Source: Flavobacterium sp.
GTDB taxonomy: Bacteria > Bacteroidota > Bacteroidia > Flavobacteriales > Flavobacteriaceae
Assembly (NCBI GenBank): GCA_005792865.1
Contig: SXQR01000291.1
Span: forward strand, 1 to 14,399
Direction: 5' to 3'
Length of the DNA stretch: 14,399 nucleotides
Part shown: piece by piece, positions 1 through 6,477 of the stretch
Layout: the number at the start of each line of letters is the position of its first letter
Numbering within the stretch: the first letter of the stretch is position 1
The notes under the pieces: model-generated
Database searches by the model: none
Told to the model about the DNA's origin: nothing
Seen by the model: only the letters and a program-made list of their open reading frames with translations
Position numbers and translations under genes: made by a program

Positions 1-2
1 AA

Positions 3-314
3 ACCTGCCGCAAGATCCTGAAATCCTTACCCGAAAACAACCTGGTTTTGCGCGACATCAAGAAAGACCCGATCACCGCCGAGGAACTCAACGAAATGCA
101 CCGCCGCGCCGGGAGCTACGAGGCACTTTTCAGTCGTCGGTCGCAACTCTATACCGCCAGGAAACTCAAGGAGCAGACCCTGGGCGAGGAGGATTTCAAA
201 AACCTGATCCTTGAGCATTACACCTTTTTGAACCGCCCTGTCTTTCTTATTGGCGATGCGATTTTCATCGGCAACAGCAAAAAGTCGGTGGAGGGCGCGA
301 CCGCTGCATTATGA
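3..314 (+). CDS. ArsC/Spx-family reductase (arsenate reductase-like), 5' end missing
   Basis: The 3' part (103 codons plus stop) of a small thioredoxin-fold protein of the ArsC/Spx family. Family members use an N-terminal cysteine for thiol-based reduction, classically of arsenate, or act as Spx-like redox proteins. The visible frame opens with T-C-R-K-I-L. The Cys there is probably the second Cys of a CxxC motif whose first Cys lies before the window. Near the C terminus, 'RPVFLIGDAIFIGNS' has the ArsC-family RPV turn and glycine-rich ending. Bacteroidota copies are about 115 residues, so roughly ten are missing. The stop TGA overlaps the start of the EamA gene in ATGA, so the two are probably cotranscribed and translationally coupled. 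The substrate cannot be decided: many Bacteroidota members called arsenate reductase have no shown arsenate activity. Family call fairly sure, function not. Confidence 0.8.
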   Translation, partial: TCRKILKSLPENNLVLRDIKKDPITAEELNEMHRRAGSYEALFSRRSQLYTARKLKEQTLGEEDFKNLILEHYTFLNRPVFLIGDAIFIGNSKKSVEGATAAL

Positions 315-1231
315 GCAAGCGCGCACTCGCACTGATAGGCGCCACGCTGGTTTCCATTATCTATGGCGTCACTTTCACGATTGCCAAGGACGTAATGCCC
401 GCGCACATCGAGGCCTTCGGGTTCATCGTTTTGCGCGTGGGCGGATCGACGCTGCTCTTTTGGCTGGTGTGGCTCTTCCTGCCGAAGGAAAAGATCGCAA
501 CCGCCGATTTTCCGCGGATCGCCGCGGCTGCATTTTTTGGCGTTGCCCTCAATATGCTCACATTCTTCAAGGGCCTGAGCCTGACCTCACCCATTTCGGC
601 GGCCGTCCTGATGGTCACCACGCCCATCATCGTGCTGGTGCTTTCGGCCATCATCATCAAGGAGCGGATGGAGGCGCGCAAAGCCATCGGGATCGTGCTG
701 GGCCTTGTCGGGACGGCAACCCTGATCCTGTACGGCAAATCCGCCGAAAATTCCCCAAACGCCGGTTGGGGCAATTTCCTGGTGTTTGTCAACGCGGTCT
801 CCTACGGGTTCTACCTGATCATTGTCAAAAAACTGATGGACCGATACAACGCCTTCACGTTTGTCAAGTGGATCTATCTCTTTGGGTTCCTGATGGTGTT
901 GCCCTTTGGGTATGCCGAACTCCACGCGGTAAACTGGGCCTTGGTCCCGCCCGATACCTGCTGGAAAATTGGGTTCGTCGTGGTCTTCTCGACCTTCCTG
1001 ACCTACCTGCTCAACCTATTGTCGATGCGGGAGCTGAAACCCGTGACGGTCGCGGTCTTTATCTATCTGCAGCCGCTTTTCGCCACGATTTTCGCGATCG
1101 CGCTGGACAAGGATTCACTGGGTTGGGTGAAAATTGCGTCGGCGGCGATGATTTTCGCGGGCGTGTACCTGGTGACCCAAAAAAATGCGGGCCAAAAGGC
1201 CACGCCGTCCCAAACCACCGCCGTCAACTGA
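311..1231 (+). CDS. EamA-family (DMT superfamily) membrane transporter
   Basis: A 306-residue, very hydrophobic protein with about ten predicted membrane helices arranged as two EamA repeats (roughly residues 5-140 and 150-290). This is the normal size and layout of drug/metabolite transporters of the inner membrane. The first repeat ends near 'ITTPIIVLVLS'-like residues followed by a charged loop (KERMEARK, around 116-123). The second ends with 'YLQPLFATIFAIAL' and a short polar tail. A P-x-x-x-x-x-[FI] stretch before a charged loop, as in 'TPIIVLVL' and 'QPLFATIF', is typical of the family. Substrates of EamA proteins (amino acids, nucleosides, drugs) cannot be read from sequence. The ATG overlaps the stop of the upstream ArsC-like gene by four bases. 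A longer open frame in another phase (250-1365) is a shadow of this gene. Confidence 0.87.
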   Translation: MSKRALALIGATLVSIIYGVTFTIAKDVMPAHIEAFGFIVLRVGGSTLLFWLVWLFLPKEKIATADFPRIAAAAFFGVALNMLTFFKGLSLTSPISAAVLMVTTPIIVLVLSAIIIKERMEARKAIGIVLGLVGTATLILYGKSAENSPNAGWGNFLVFVNAVSYGFYLIIVKKLMDRYNAFTFVKWIYLFGFLMVLPFGYAELHAVNWALVPPDTCWKIGFVVVFSTFLTYLLNLLSMRELKPVTVAVFIYLQPLFATIFAIALDKDSLGWVKIASAAMIFAGVYLVTQKNAGQKATPSQTTAVN

Positions 1232-1242
1232 CCCCGTTTTGC

Positions 1243-1250
1243 TATCTTTG
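1243..1250 (+). promoter_or_regulatory. Candidate promoter -7 box for yicC-gmk
   Basis: TATCTTTG matches the Bacteroidota -7 consensus TAnnTTTG exactly. It lies 17 bases before the yicC ATG at 1268 and 11 bases after the EamA stop. A clear -33 TTG at the usual distance is not seen, so strength is uncertain. It would place the transcription start at about 1254, giving a short leader, and argues against the upstream TTG at 1259 as start codon. Confidence 0.45.
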
Positions 1251-1267
1251 TTCCTCTTTTGTTTTTT

Positions 1268-2128
1268 ATGATACAGTCCATGACCGGCTTCGGAAAGGCC
1301 TCTCGCCAGCTTCCGGGCAAAAAGATTACCGTCGAAGTCAAATCGCTCAACAGCAAGGGCCTTGACCTGAGCGTGCGCGTCCCGACGATCTACCGCGAAA
1401 TGGAACTCCCGCTTCGCAACCAGATCGCATCGGCGATGGAACGGGGCAAAATAGATTTTGCGATCTATATTGAAAGCACGTCGGAACAGACCGCCACTCG
1501 CGTCAACGTGCCCATCCTCAAGTCTTACATCGCGCAGCTTCGCGAGGTAAAACCGGACGCCGACGAGACCGAGCTCATGAAAATGGCCATCCGCATGCCC
1601 GATGCGCTCAAAACTGAACGCGAGGAGATCAATGAGGACGACTGGGGCGAAATCCAGGGCGTGGTGGACGAGGCGCTGCAAAACATCCGCAATTTCAGGA
1701 CTTCGGAAGGCGTCGCGCTTGAAAAGGAGTTCCTGCATCGCATCGCCAATATCATGACGATGATGAACGAGACCGTTTCCATGGATGCCGAGCGCATCTC
1801 GACCGTCCGGACCCGCCTCCAGGCCGCGATCGAGGAATTGAAGGTAACCCTTGACGAGAACCGTTTTGAGCAGGAACTGATCTTCTACCTCGAGAAATAT
1901 GACATTACCGAGGAAAAGGTAAGGCTGGAGAACCACATGAATTATTTTATAGAAACGCTCGCGGGCAACGAGGCCAACGGCCGCAAACTGGGCTTTATCA
2001 TTCAGGAAATGGGCCGCGAGATCAATACGATGGGTTCAAAATCAAACCACGCTAAAATGCAGAAACTGGTGGTGCAGATGAAGGACGAACTGGAAAAAAT
2101 TAAAGAGCAGGTGCTCAACGTACTCTGA
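1268..2128 (+). CDS. yicC: YicC-family endoribonuclease
   Basis: A 286-residue protein of the YicC/YloC family. It opens with M-I-Q-S-M-T-G-F-G, the nearly invariant family start 'xxSMTGFG', and closes with the DUF1732 region 'GREINTMGSKSNHAKMQKL' (about residues 252-270). Length is normal (about 290). E. coli YicC is a cytoplasmic endoribonuclease implicated in small-RNA turnover. That role is known for the family and only inferred here. The ATG at 1268 is chosen because the family starts there and an 8/8 promoter box lies just upstream; the TTG at 1259 would add three residues without family support. The stop TGA shares its A with the ATG of gmk, so translation is probably coupled. The yicC-gmk pairing is common across bacteria. 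Confidence 0.93.
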   Translation: MIQSMTGFGKASRQLPGKKITVEVKSLNSKGLDLSVRVPTIYREMELPLRNQIASAMERGKIDFAIYIESTSEQTATRVNVPILKSYIAQLREVKPDADETELMKMAIRMPDALKTEREEINEDDWGEIQGVVDEALQNIRNFRTSEGVALEKEFLHRIANIMTMMNETVSMDAERISTVRTRLQAAIEELKVTLDENRFEQELIFYLEKYDITEEKVRLENHMNYFIETLAGNEANGRKLGFIIQEMGREINTMGSKSNHAKMQKLVVQMKDELEKIKEQVLNVL

Positions 2129-2697
2129 TGGAGAAAGGCAAACTCATCGTGTTTTCGGCACCGTCGGGTTCCGGAAAAACCACCATCGTCCGGCATTTGC
2201 TGGGCATTGACGAACTCAATCTCGAATTTTCGGTTTCGGCGACCTCGCGCGAGCCGCGTGGGCTCGAGGTTCATGGAAAGGATTATTATTTCATCTCGAC
2301 CGAGGAATTCAAGCAGCATATCAAGAACCACGATTTCCTTGAGTGGGAAGAGGTTTACCGCGATAATTTCTACGGAACGCTCAACAGCGAGATCGAGCGC
2401 ATCTGGGCAAAGGGCAAGAACGTGATTTTTGACATCGATGTGGCCGGCGGCCTGAGAATCAAACGCAAATACCCCGATGAGACCCTCGCCGTTTTCGTGA
2501 AACCGCCCAGTATTGACGAGCTCAAGATCCGCCTGAAGAAGCGCTCTACCGAATCGGACGAAAAGATCAACATGCGCATCGCCAAGGCATCGGTGGAACT
2601 TGCGACCGCGCCGCAGTTTGACAAGATCATCAAGAATTACGACCTGGAGGAAGCCAAGAACGAGGCGTACATGTTGGTGAGGGAATTCGTGAAGTAG
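2128..2697 (+). CDS. gmk: Guanylate kinase
   Basis: A 189-residue cytoplasmic enzyme that transfers phosphate from ATP to GMP to give GDP, an essential step in making GTP and dGTP. The P-loop APSGSGKTT is at residues 11-19. The GMP-binding region spans 37-55 (SATSREPRG...HGKDYYF, with R41, R44 and Y53/Y54), and the 'FDIDVAGG' strand that follows is the guanylate kinase counterpart of DIDWQG. Length fits the family (about 190-205). The start overlaps the yicC stop by one base. No terminator follows; the next 146 bases contain the heptamer arrays described separately. No unusual residues in the active site apart from S40 where many homologues have T. Confidence 0.96.
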   Translation: MEKGKLIVFSAPSGSGKTTIVRHLLGIDELNLEFSVSATSREPRGLEVHGKDYYFISTEEFKQHIKNHDFLEWEEVYRDNFYGTLNSEIERIWAKGKNVIFDIDVAGGLRIKRKYPDETLAVFVKPPSIDELKIRLKKRSTESDEKINMRIAKASVELATAPQFDKIIKNYDLEEAKNEAYMLVREFVK

Positions 2698-2700
2698 TTA

Positions 2701-2721
2701 TCAGTCATCAGTTCTCAGTTT
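2701..2721 (+). repeat. Degenerate 7-base tandem array after gmk (3 units)
   Basis: Three consecutive heptamers tcagtca / tcagttc / tcagttt (consensus TCAGTYN) begin three bases after the gmk stop. The stretch 2698-2712 is the inverted counterpart of 2812-2826 with one mismatch in 15, so this array pairs with the one just before nadD. No coding potential. Role unknown. Confidence 0.75.
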
Positions 2722-2754
2722 GCTTGCTTTCTACCCGTATGTTGACGGTAATGA

Positions 2755-2783
2755 TTGAGGCGTTGTGAAAAGAATTAAATTTG
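2755..2783 (+). promoter_or_regulatory. Candidate promoter for nadD
   Basis: TTG at 2755-2757, an 18-base spacer, then TAAATTTG at 2776-2783, which fits TTG-N(17-23)-TAnnTTTG. The predicted start near 2788 would leave a leader of about 55 bases that contains the second heptamer array. It lies in the A+T-rich segment between the two arrays. Confidence 0.4.
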
Positions 2784-2811
2784 ATCGCATCGTTTCGGAT
2801 TTACCTCTTCT

Positions 2812-2839
2812 ACTGACGACTGATAACTGACAACTGACG
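2812..2839 (+). repeat. Degenerate 7-base tandem array before nadD (4 units)
   Basis: Four heptamers actgacg / actgata / actgaca / actgacg (consensus ACTGAYR) end four bases before the nadD start. A fifth degenerate unit, actcatg, contains the ATG itself. The array fills the space where a ribosome-binding site would be. It is inverted relative to the array at 2701-2721, so the transcript between them could fold back on itself. Confidence 0.8.
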
Positions 2840-2843
2840 ACTC

Positions 2844-3428
2844 ATGAACATCGGCCTCTACTTCGGAACCTTCAACCCCATCCACGTCGGGCACCTGATC
2901 ATCGCCAACCACATGGCGGAACATTCGGGATTGGACCAGGTCTGGCTTGTGGTGACGCCGCACAATCCGCACAAGGAAAAAAATACGCTGCTCGACAACT
3001 ACAAGCGCCTCGAGATGGTGCACCTGGCCACTGAAGCCTACCCGAAATTGCGCCCGTCCGACATCGAATTCAAGTTGCCCCAACCCAATTATACCGTGAA
3101 TACCCTTGTGCACCTGCAGGAAAAGTATCCGTCGCACATCTTTTCGCTGATCATGGGCGAGGACAACCTTCGGTCGCTGCACAAGTGGAAAAATTACGAG
3201 GCCCTGCTGCAGAACCATCGGATCTATGTTTATCCACGGATTTCGGAATCTCCCAAAACCGATTTGCAGCACCATCCTGCCATTACGCACATCGAGGCGC
3301 CGGTGGTGGAAATCTCATCGACCTTTATCCGCGATAATATTGCCGCCGGCAAGAACGTGCGTCCGCTGATGCCGGATGCGGTTTGGCATTACGTGGACCA
3401 CAACAATTTGTACCGAAAGAAGCTTTAA
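2844..3428 (+). CDS. nadD: Nicotinate-nucleotide adenylyltransferase
   Basis: A 194-residue cytoplasmic enzyme joining nicotinate mononucleotide and ATP to give deamido-NAD, the penultimate step of NAD synthesis. The nucleotidyltransferase signature GTFNPIHVGH is at residues 8-17 (pattern GxFxPxHxGH, with the catalytic His pair). The C-terminal ISSTFIR at 157-163 is the second ATP-phosphate-binding motif of this family. Length is typical (about 190-215). The ATG follows directly after a heptamer repeat array, and no Shine-Dalgarno sequence is visible. A possible promoter lies about 65 bases upstream, so nadD may be expressed separately from yicC-gmk although no terminator divides them. All key residues are present and I see nothing odd in the protein. 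Confidence 0.96.
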   Translation: MNIGLYFGTFNPIHVGHLIIANHMAEHSGLDQVWLVVTPHNPHKEKNTLLDNYKRLEMVHLATEAYPKLRPSDIEFKLPQPNYTVNTLVHLQEKYPSHIFSLIMGEDNLRSLHKWKNYEALLQNHRIYVYPRISESPKTDLQHHPAITHIEAPVVEISSTFIRDNIAAGKNVRPLMPDAVWHYVDHNNLYRKKL

Positions 3429-3548
3429 GTTTTGCCCTGCCTTCGACTTTTGAATTTTATTGGCGTGCTCCGAACCGTTCGGCTGTCGCCCTGGGCCGAC
3501 TATCATCTGCTTAACAATTGATTGGCGATACCCAACTGGATGAATCGG

Positions 3549-3556
3549 TACCTTTG
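3549..3556 (+). promoter_or_regulatory. Candidate promoter -7 box for the alcohol dehydrogenase gene
   Basis: TACCTTTG is an exact TAnnTTTG match, 15 bases before the ATG at 3572. The closest upstream TTG (3522-3524) is 24 bases away, slightly long for a -33 element. Apart from this box, the 143-base space 3429-3571 holds a weak 5-bp hairpin (3470-3482) without a T tract and nothing else I recognise. Confidence 0.4.
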
Positions 3557-3571
3557 TCAAAACTTTTTGCC

Positions 3572-4723
3572 ATGCTCAACTTTGAACTTTACAACCCCAC
3601 GCGGCTGATTTTTGGCAAAGGCCAGATCGCACGCCTGGCCGAATTCACACCCAAAACCAAAATACTGCTGGTTTACGGCGGCGGAAGCATCTTTAAAAAT
3701 GGAATTCATGACCAGGTCCGGGCGGCGCTCGAGGGTTATGACATCACCGAATTTGCCGGAATCGAGGCCAATCCGCGGTTTGAAACGGCAATGAAGGCCG
3801 TTGCCCTCATCAAGGAACATGGAATAAAATTTATCCTCGCGGTTGGTGGCGGATCGGTGATCGATGCGGTAAAATTCATGTCGGCGGCCGTCAATTTTGA
3901 AGGCGACCCCATTGAAATCCTACAGAAAAGGATGCTGATCAAGGAAAATGCGATGCCCTTCGGCACGGTGCTGACCATTCCGGCCACCGGCAGCGAGATG
4001 AATTCGGGCGCGGTGATTTCAATCGAGCGGACCCATGAAAAACTATCATTCGGCGGACAGGCGCTGTTCCCCCAGTTCTCGATTTGCGACCCAACCGTCA
4101 TATCGTCGCTTCCCAAACGCCAGATCCAGAATGGCGTTGTCGATGCCTACACCCACGTCCTGGAACAATACCTGACCTATAAACACGACGCATTCCTGCA
4201 GGACCGCATCGGCGAGGCGATCCTCTCGACCTTGATTGAAATTGGCCCGTCGGTGGTGGAGAATCCAGGCGATTATGCGTTGCAGTCCAACCTGATGTGG
4301 TGCTGCACGATGGCGCTCAACGGGCTGCTCAACAAAGGCGTCCCAACGGACTGGGCCACGCACATGATCGGGCACGAGCTCACGGCCCTTTATGGAATCG
4401 ACCACGCGCGCACCCTGGCCATCATCGGCCCAAATCTTTATCGGGCGATGTTTGACACCAAAATGGAGAAACTGGCCCAATACGGAAGGCGGATCTTCAA
4501 TTTGCAGGGGCCCGATGAGGAGGTGGCCCGGAATGCGATCGAACGGACTTCGGCCTTTTTGGAGTCGATGGGAATGGAACTCCATATTTCGCGATTTTCA
4601 CAAGATACAGATGCGCCTGAAATCATCGAAAAGCGCTTTGCCGATCGGGGGTGGCTCGGAATTGGCGAAAAGCAGTTGGTGACGCCCGAAAAAGTCCGGG
4701 AAATCGTCCAGGCAAGCCTTTAA
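3572..4723 (+). CDS. yqhD: Iron-type NADPH-dependent alcohol/aldehyde dehydrogenase (YqhD/BDH-like)
   Basis: A 383-residue group III (iron-containing) alcohol dehydrogenase, closest to E. coli YqhD and butanol dehydrogenases, which use NADPH to reduce reactive aldehydes. It starts FELYNPTRLIFGKG (residues 4-17), as in YqhD. Glycine-rich nucleotide-binding turns GGGS lie at 36-39 and 92-95. The four metal ligands expected from YqhD are all present: D191 and H195 in VVDAYTHV, H264 in ATHMIGHEL and H278 in GIDHARTL, each three residues lower than in YqhD. Length matches (387 in E. coli). The ATG at 3572 is preferred over an in-frame TTG at 3518 because homology begins there and a promoter box lies between them. 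A strong hairpin terminator follows. A role in aldehyde detoxification is inferred; no regulator gene adjoins it. Confidence 0.9.
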   Translation: MLNFELYNPTRLIFGKGQIARLAEFTPKTKILLVYGGGSIFKNGIHDQVRAALEGYDITEFAGIEANPRFETAMKAVALIKEHGIKFILAVGGGSVIDAVKFMSAAVNFEGDPIEILQKRMLIKENAMPFGTVLTIPATGSEMNSGAVISIERTHEKLSFGGQALFPQFSICDPTVISSLPKRQIQNGVVDAYTHVLEQYLTYKHDAFLQDRIGEAILSTLIEIGPSVVENPGDYALQSNLMWCCTMALNGLLNKGVPTDWATHMIGHELTALYGIDHARTLAIIGPNLYRAMFDTKMEKLAQYGRRIFNLQGPDEEVARNAIERTSAFLESMGMELHISRFSQDTDAPEIIEKRFADRGWLGIGEKQLVTPEKVREIVQASL

Positions 4724-4729
4724 AAATCG

Positions 4730-4763
4730 AAAAGCGTTCATGATTTGAATCACGAACGCTTTT
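4730..4763 (+). terminator. Rho-independent terminator after the alcohol dehydrogenase gene
   Basis: A 14-bp stem (4730-4743 with 4750-4763, one mismatch) around a 6-base loop. The left arm begins AAAAGCGTTC and the right arm ends GAACGCTTTT, giving the A tract before and the T tract after that are typical of intrinsic terminators. It begins 6 bases after the stop codon. Since it is nearly symmetric it could work in both directions. Confidence 0.8.
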
Positions 4764-4902
4764 CTCATAACACCAAAACAAAATTTACTAACTTTCAAAT
4801 CAGTCGTCTTTGCGATGATCTGACAATTACACAACGTCCGGGATTTCCAAAAATTGCATCATCGACCATTAAAGAACTGTTAAAGTTTGAAAAGGCGCGC
4901 CA

Positions 4903-4933
4903 TTGCGGGTCTGCTTTAAAAATGGTACTTTTG
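4903..4933 (+). promoter_or_regulatory. Candidate promoter for gpsA
   Basis: TTG at 4903-4905, a 20-base spacer, and TACTTTTG at 4926-4933, matching TAnnTTTG. The start would be near 4938, about 13 bases before the gpsA ATG at 4951. The rest of the space between the terminator and here (4764-4902) is A+T-richer than its surroundings; I see no other feature in it. Confidence 0.45.
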
Positions 4934-4950
4934 GACCTTTAAAATCGATC

Positions 4951-5946
4951 ATGACGAAATCACCAAAATTTGCGGTCATCGGGGGCGGAAGCTGGGCTAC
5001 GGCCATCGCAAAAATGCTTTGCACGAACCTGGATGAGATCGCCTGGTACATGCGCAATGAAGAAGCGATCAAACACCTCAAAACACATCATCACAACCCA
5101 AATTACCTCAGCTCGGTAGAATTCCAGGTGCAAAAGCTCCGGCTGACTTCCAATATCAATGAAGCGGTGGCGTATGCCGATTACGTGATTTTCGCGATAC
5201 CGTCGGCGTTCCTTAGCGGCGAACTGGCCAAGCTCACCGAAAGCCTTGAAGACAAGATCGTCTTTTCGGCAATTAAGGGTATCGTGCCCGAGACCAGCCT
5301 CATCGTGGGCGAACATTTCCACGAGACCTACGGCATCCCGTATGACAATATCGGGGTGATCACCGGTCCCTGCCACGCCGAGGAAGTCGCGTTGGAACGC
5401 CTCTCCTACCTGACCATTGCGTGCGGCGACGAGAAAAAAGCCAAGATCGTGGCCAACAGCCTCTCAGGCAATTTCATCAAAGCCAAGATTACCGATGACA
5501 TCATCGGCACCGAATATGCGGCCATGCTCAAGAACATTTATGCCATCGCGGCCGGAATCGCGCATGGGCTGGGCTACGGCGACAATTTCCAGAGCGTCCT
5601 GATGAGCAATGGCATCCGGGAGATGAAAAAGTTCATCCGCAAGGTCCACAAGATGAAGCGCAACATCAACGATTCGGCCTACCTGGGCGATTTGCTCGTG
5701 ACGGGATATTCGGTTTTTTCGAGAAACAGGATGTTTGGGAACATGATCGGGAAGGGCTATACGGTGCAATCTGCCATGATGGAGATGTCCATGGTGGCCG
5801 AAGGTTATTACGCCACCCGCAGCGCCTTTGAACTCAACAAGGAGTATGGCGCGAAAACGCCCATCATCGATGCGGTCTTCGCGATTTTGTACGAAGGCAA
5901 GGAAGCGCGGAAGGTGTTCAAGAAACTGACGGAGAAACTGGATTAA
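4951..5946 (+). CDS. gpsA: Glycerol-3-phosphate dehydrogenase [NAD(P)+]
   Basis: A 331-residue cytoplasmic enzyme reducing dihydroxyacetone phosphate to sn-glycerol 3-phosphate, the entry point to phospholipid synthesis. The Rossmann turn IGGGSWATA is at residues 10-18, SAIKG at 106-110 (conserved Lys109), GPCHAEE at 139-145 (GPSFAEE in E. coli), the catalytic Lys194 in AMLKNIYAIAAG, and the SRNRMFG phosphate/nucleotide motif at 257-263. Where many GpsA proteins have TRG, this one has SNG (219-221), a difference I believe is shared by Bacteroidota homologues. The ATG at 4951 is chosen over a TTG at 4903 because the protein family begins just before the Rossmann fold and a promoter box lies between the two. 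The gene ends tail-to-tail with the next gene, sharing the bases TTAA. Confidence 0.95.
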   Translation: MTKSPKFAVIGGGSWATAIAKMLCTNLDEIAWYMRNEEAIKHLKTHHHNPNYLSSVEFQVQKLRLTSNINEAVAYADYVIFAIPSAFLSGELAKLTESLEDKIVFSAIKGIVPETSLIVGEHFHETYGIPYDNIGVITGPCHAEEVALERLSYLTIACGDEKKAKIVANSLSGNFIKAKITDDIIGTEYAAMLKNIYAIAAGIAHGLGYGDNFQSVLMSNGIREMKKFIRKVHKMKRNINDSAYLGDLLVTGYSVFSRNRMFGNMIGKGYTVQSAMMEMSMVAEGYYATRSAFELNKEYGAKTPIIDAVFAILYEGKEARKVFKKLTEKLD

Positions 5947-6350
5947 CGCACCATCACGCCCGGCTTGTTCAGCACCGGGATTTCCTCCATATTTTCCGGA
6001 TTGAGCAGATTCGCCCTGAAGATGAATTTCCGGTCATAAAGCGTTTTACCAATGAAGAACGTGACCATGAACTCGTTGTTGAGCGCGAGCACGCTATCCT
6101 CGATCATCTCGACTTTATGCGCCGCCTGCGGACCGATCTCGATAAAAGCGTGACGCAGCATCGAGGTCTTGCGCATCTCACCTTCAACGGTGCCAAAAGC
6201 TTTTGAAACCACCATGATGTTGCTCAATGGTTCGTTATTCTCATTGACCAGATACACGTTCCAGACATTTTGCATGAAGTCGTCGTTCCATTCCTGGACA
6301 GCGGCCATGAACACACCTTGAACGTCGGGGATGGTAATGTCTTTTCTCAT
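5943..6350 (-). CDS. Conserved flavobacterial protein of unknown function (135 aa)
   Basis: A 135-residue soluble protein with no signal peptide, membrane segment or motif that I can tie to a function. It opens M-R-K-D-I-T-I-P-D-V and contains two recognisable blocks: EWNDDFMQNVWNVYLVN (about 21-37) and ALNNEFMVTFF (about 95-105). Alternating hydrophobic residues suggest a beta-rich single domain. From memory, similar small proteins occur near gpsA and pheS in Flavobacterium-type genomes; that is recollection and has not been searched. ATG at 6350 is chosen because the upstream extension to 6398 reads through the heptamer repeat array and looks non-coding. It lies downstream of pheS on the same strand and may share its transcript. 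Its stop TAA overlaps the gpsA stop on the other strand. Confidence 0.8.
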   Translation of the reverse strand: MRKDITIPDVQGVFMAAVQEWNDDFMQNVWNVYLVNENNEPLSNIMVVSKAFGTVEGEMRKTSMLRHAFIEIGPQAAHKVEMIEDSVLALNNEFMVTFFIGKTLYDRKFIFRANLLNPENMEEIPVLNKPGVMVR

Positions 6351-6356
6351 GAGGAT

Positions 6357-6377
6357 TGTCGAATGTCGAACGTCGAA
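6357..6377 (-). repeat. Degenerate 7-base tandem array upstream of the 135-aa protein (3 units)
   Basis: On the + strand the units are tgtcgaa / tgtcgaa / cgtcgaa (consensus YGTCGAA). Read in the gene's direction they are TTCGACR units ending 7 bases before its ATG. This is the same position, right before a start codon, as the array preceding nadD. Confidence 0.75.
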
Positions 6378-6447
6378 TGAAATTACCCATGACGTCACTC
6401 AAAAAACCAAATTCTACAAGTTAAACGAAAATCTTGTTTACAGACCG

Positions 6448-6475
6448 TTTGACATTTGTCATGCGACATTTGTCA
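6448..6475 (-). repeat. Degenerate 7-base tandem array after pheS (4 units)
   Basis: On the + strand: tttgaca / tttgtca / tgcgaca / tttgtca (consensus TTTGWCA). It starts two bases after the pheS stop in pheS orientation. It contains two copies of the near-palindrome GACATTTGTC 14 bases apart. Its reverse complement aligns with the array at 6357-6377 (17 of 25 positions by eye), so the two flank this space in inverted orientation. Confidence 0.7.
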
Positions 6476-6477
6476 GC

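Noticed and set aside
250..1365. A 371-codon + strand open frame longer than the EamA gene it overlaps
   Set aside because: Its translation is rich in R, H, G and D with no hydrophobic segments or domain. The overlapping 306-residue frame gives a clean ten-helix transporter with an ATGA junction. It is a frame shadow caused by G/C-ending codons.
2701..2839. Heptamer arrays as a CRISPR array or coding minisatellite
   Set aside because: Units are 7 bases without spacers, degenerate, and 7 is not a multiple of 3. Neither CRISPR nor repeat protein fits.
3470..3482. Hairpin CCGAA-CCG-TTCGG after nadD as a terminator
   Set aside because: The stem is only 5 bp and no T tract follows, so it does not qualify as a Rho-independent terminator.
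3518..3571. Upstream TTG start adding 18 residues to the alcohol dehydrogenase
   Set aside because: Homology to YqhD begins at the ATG at 3572, and an exact -7 promoter box sits within the extension.
4745..4942. A 65-codon + strand frame between the terminator and gpsA
   Set aside because: It starts inside the terminator hairpin and crosses the gpsA promoter box; composition is non-coding and A+T-rich.
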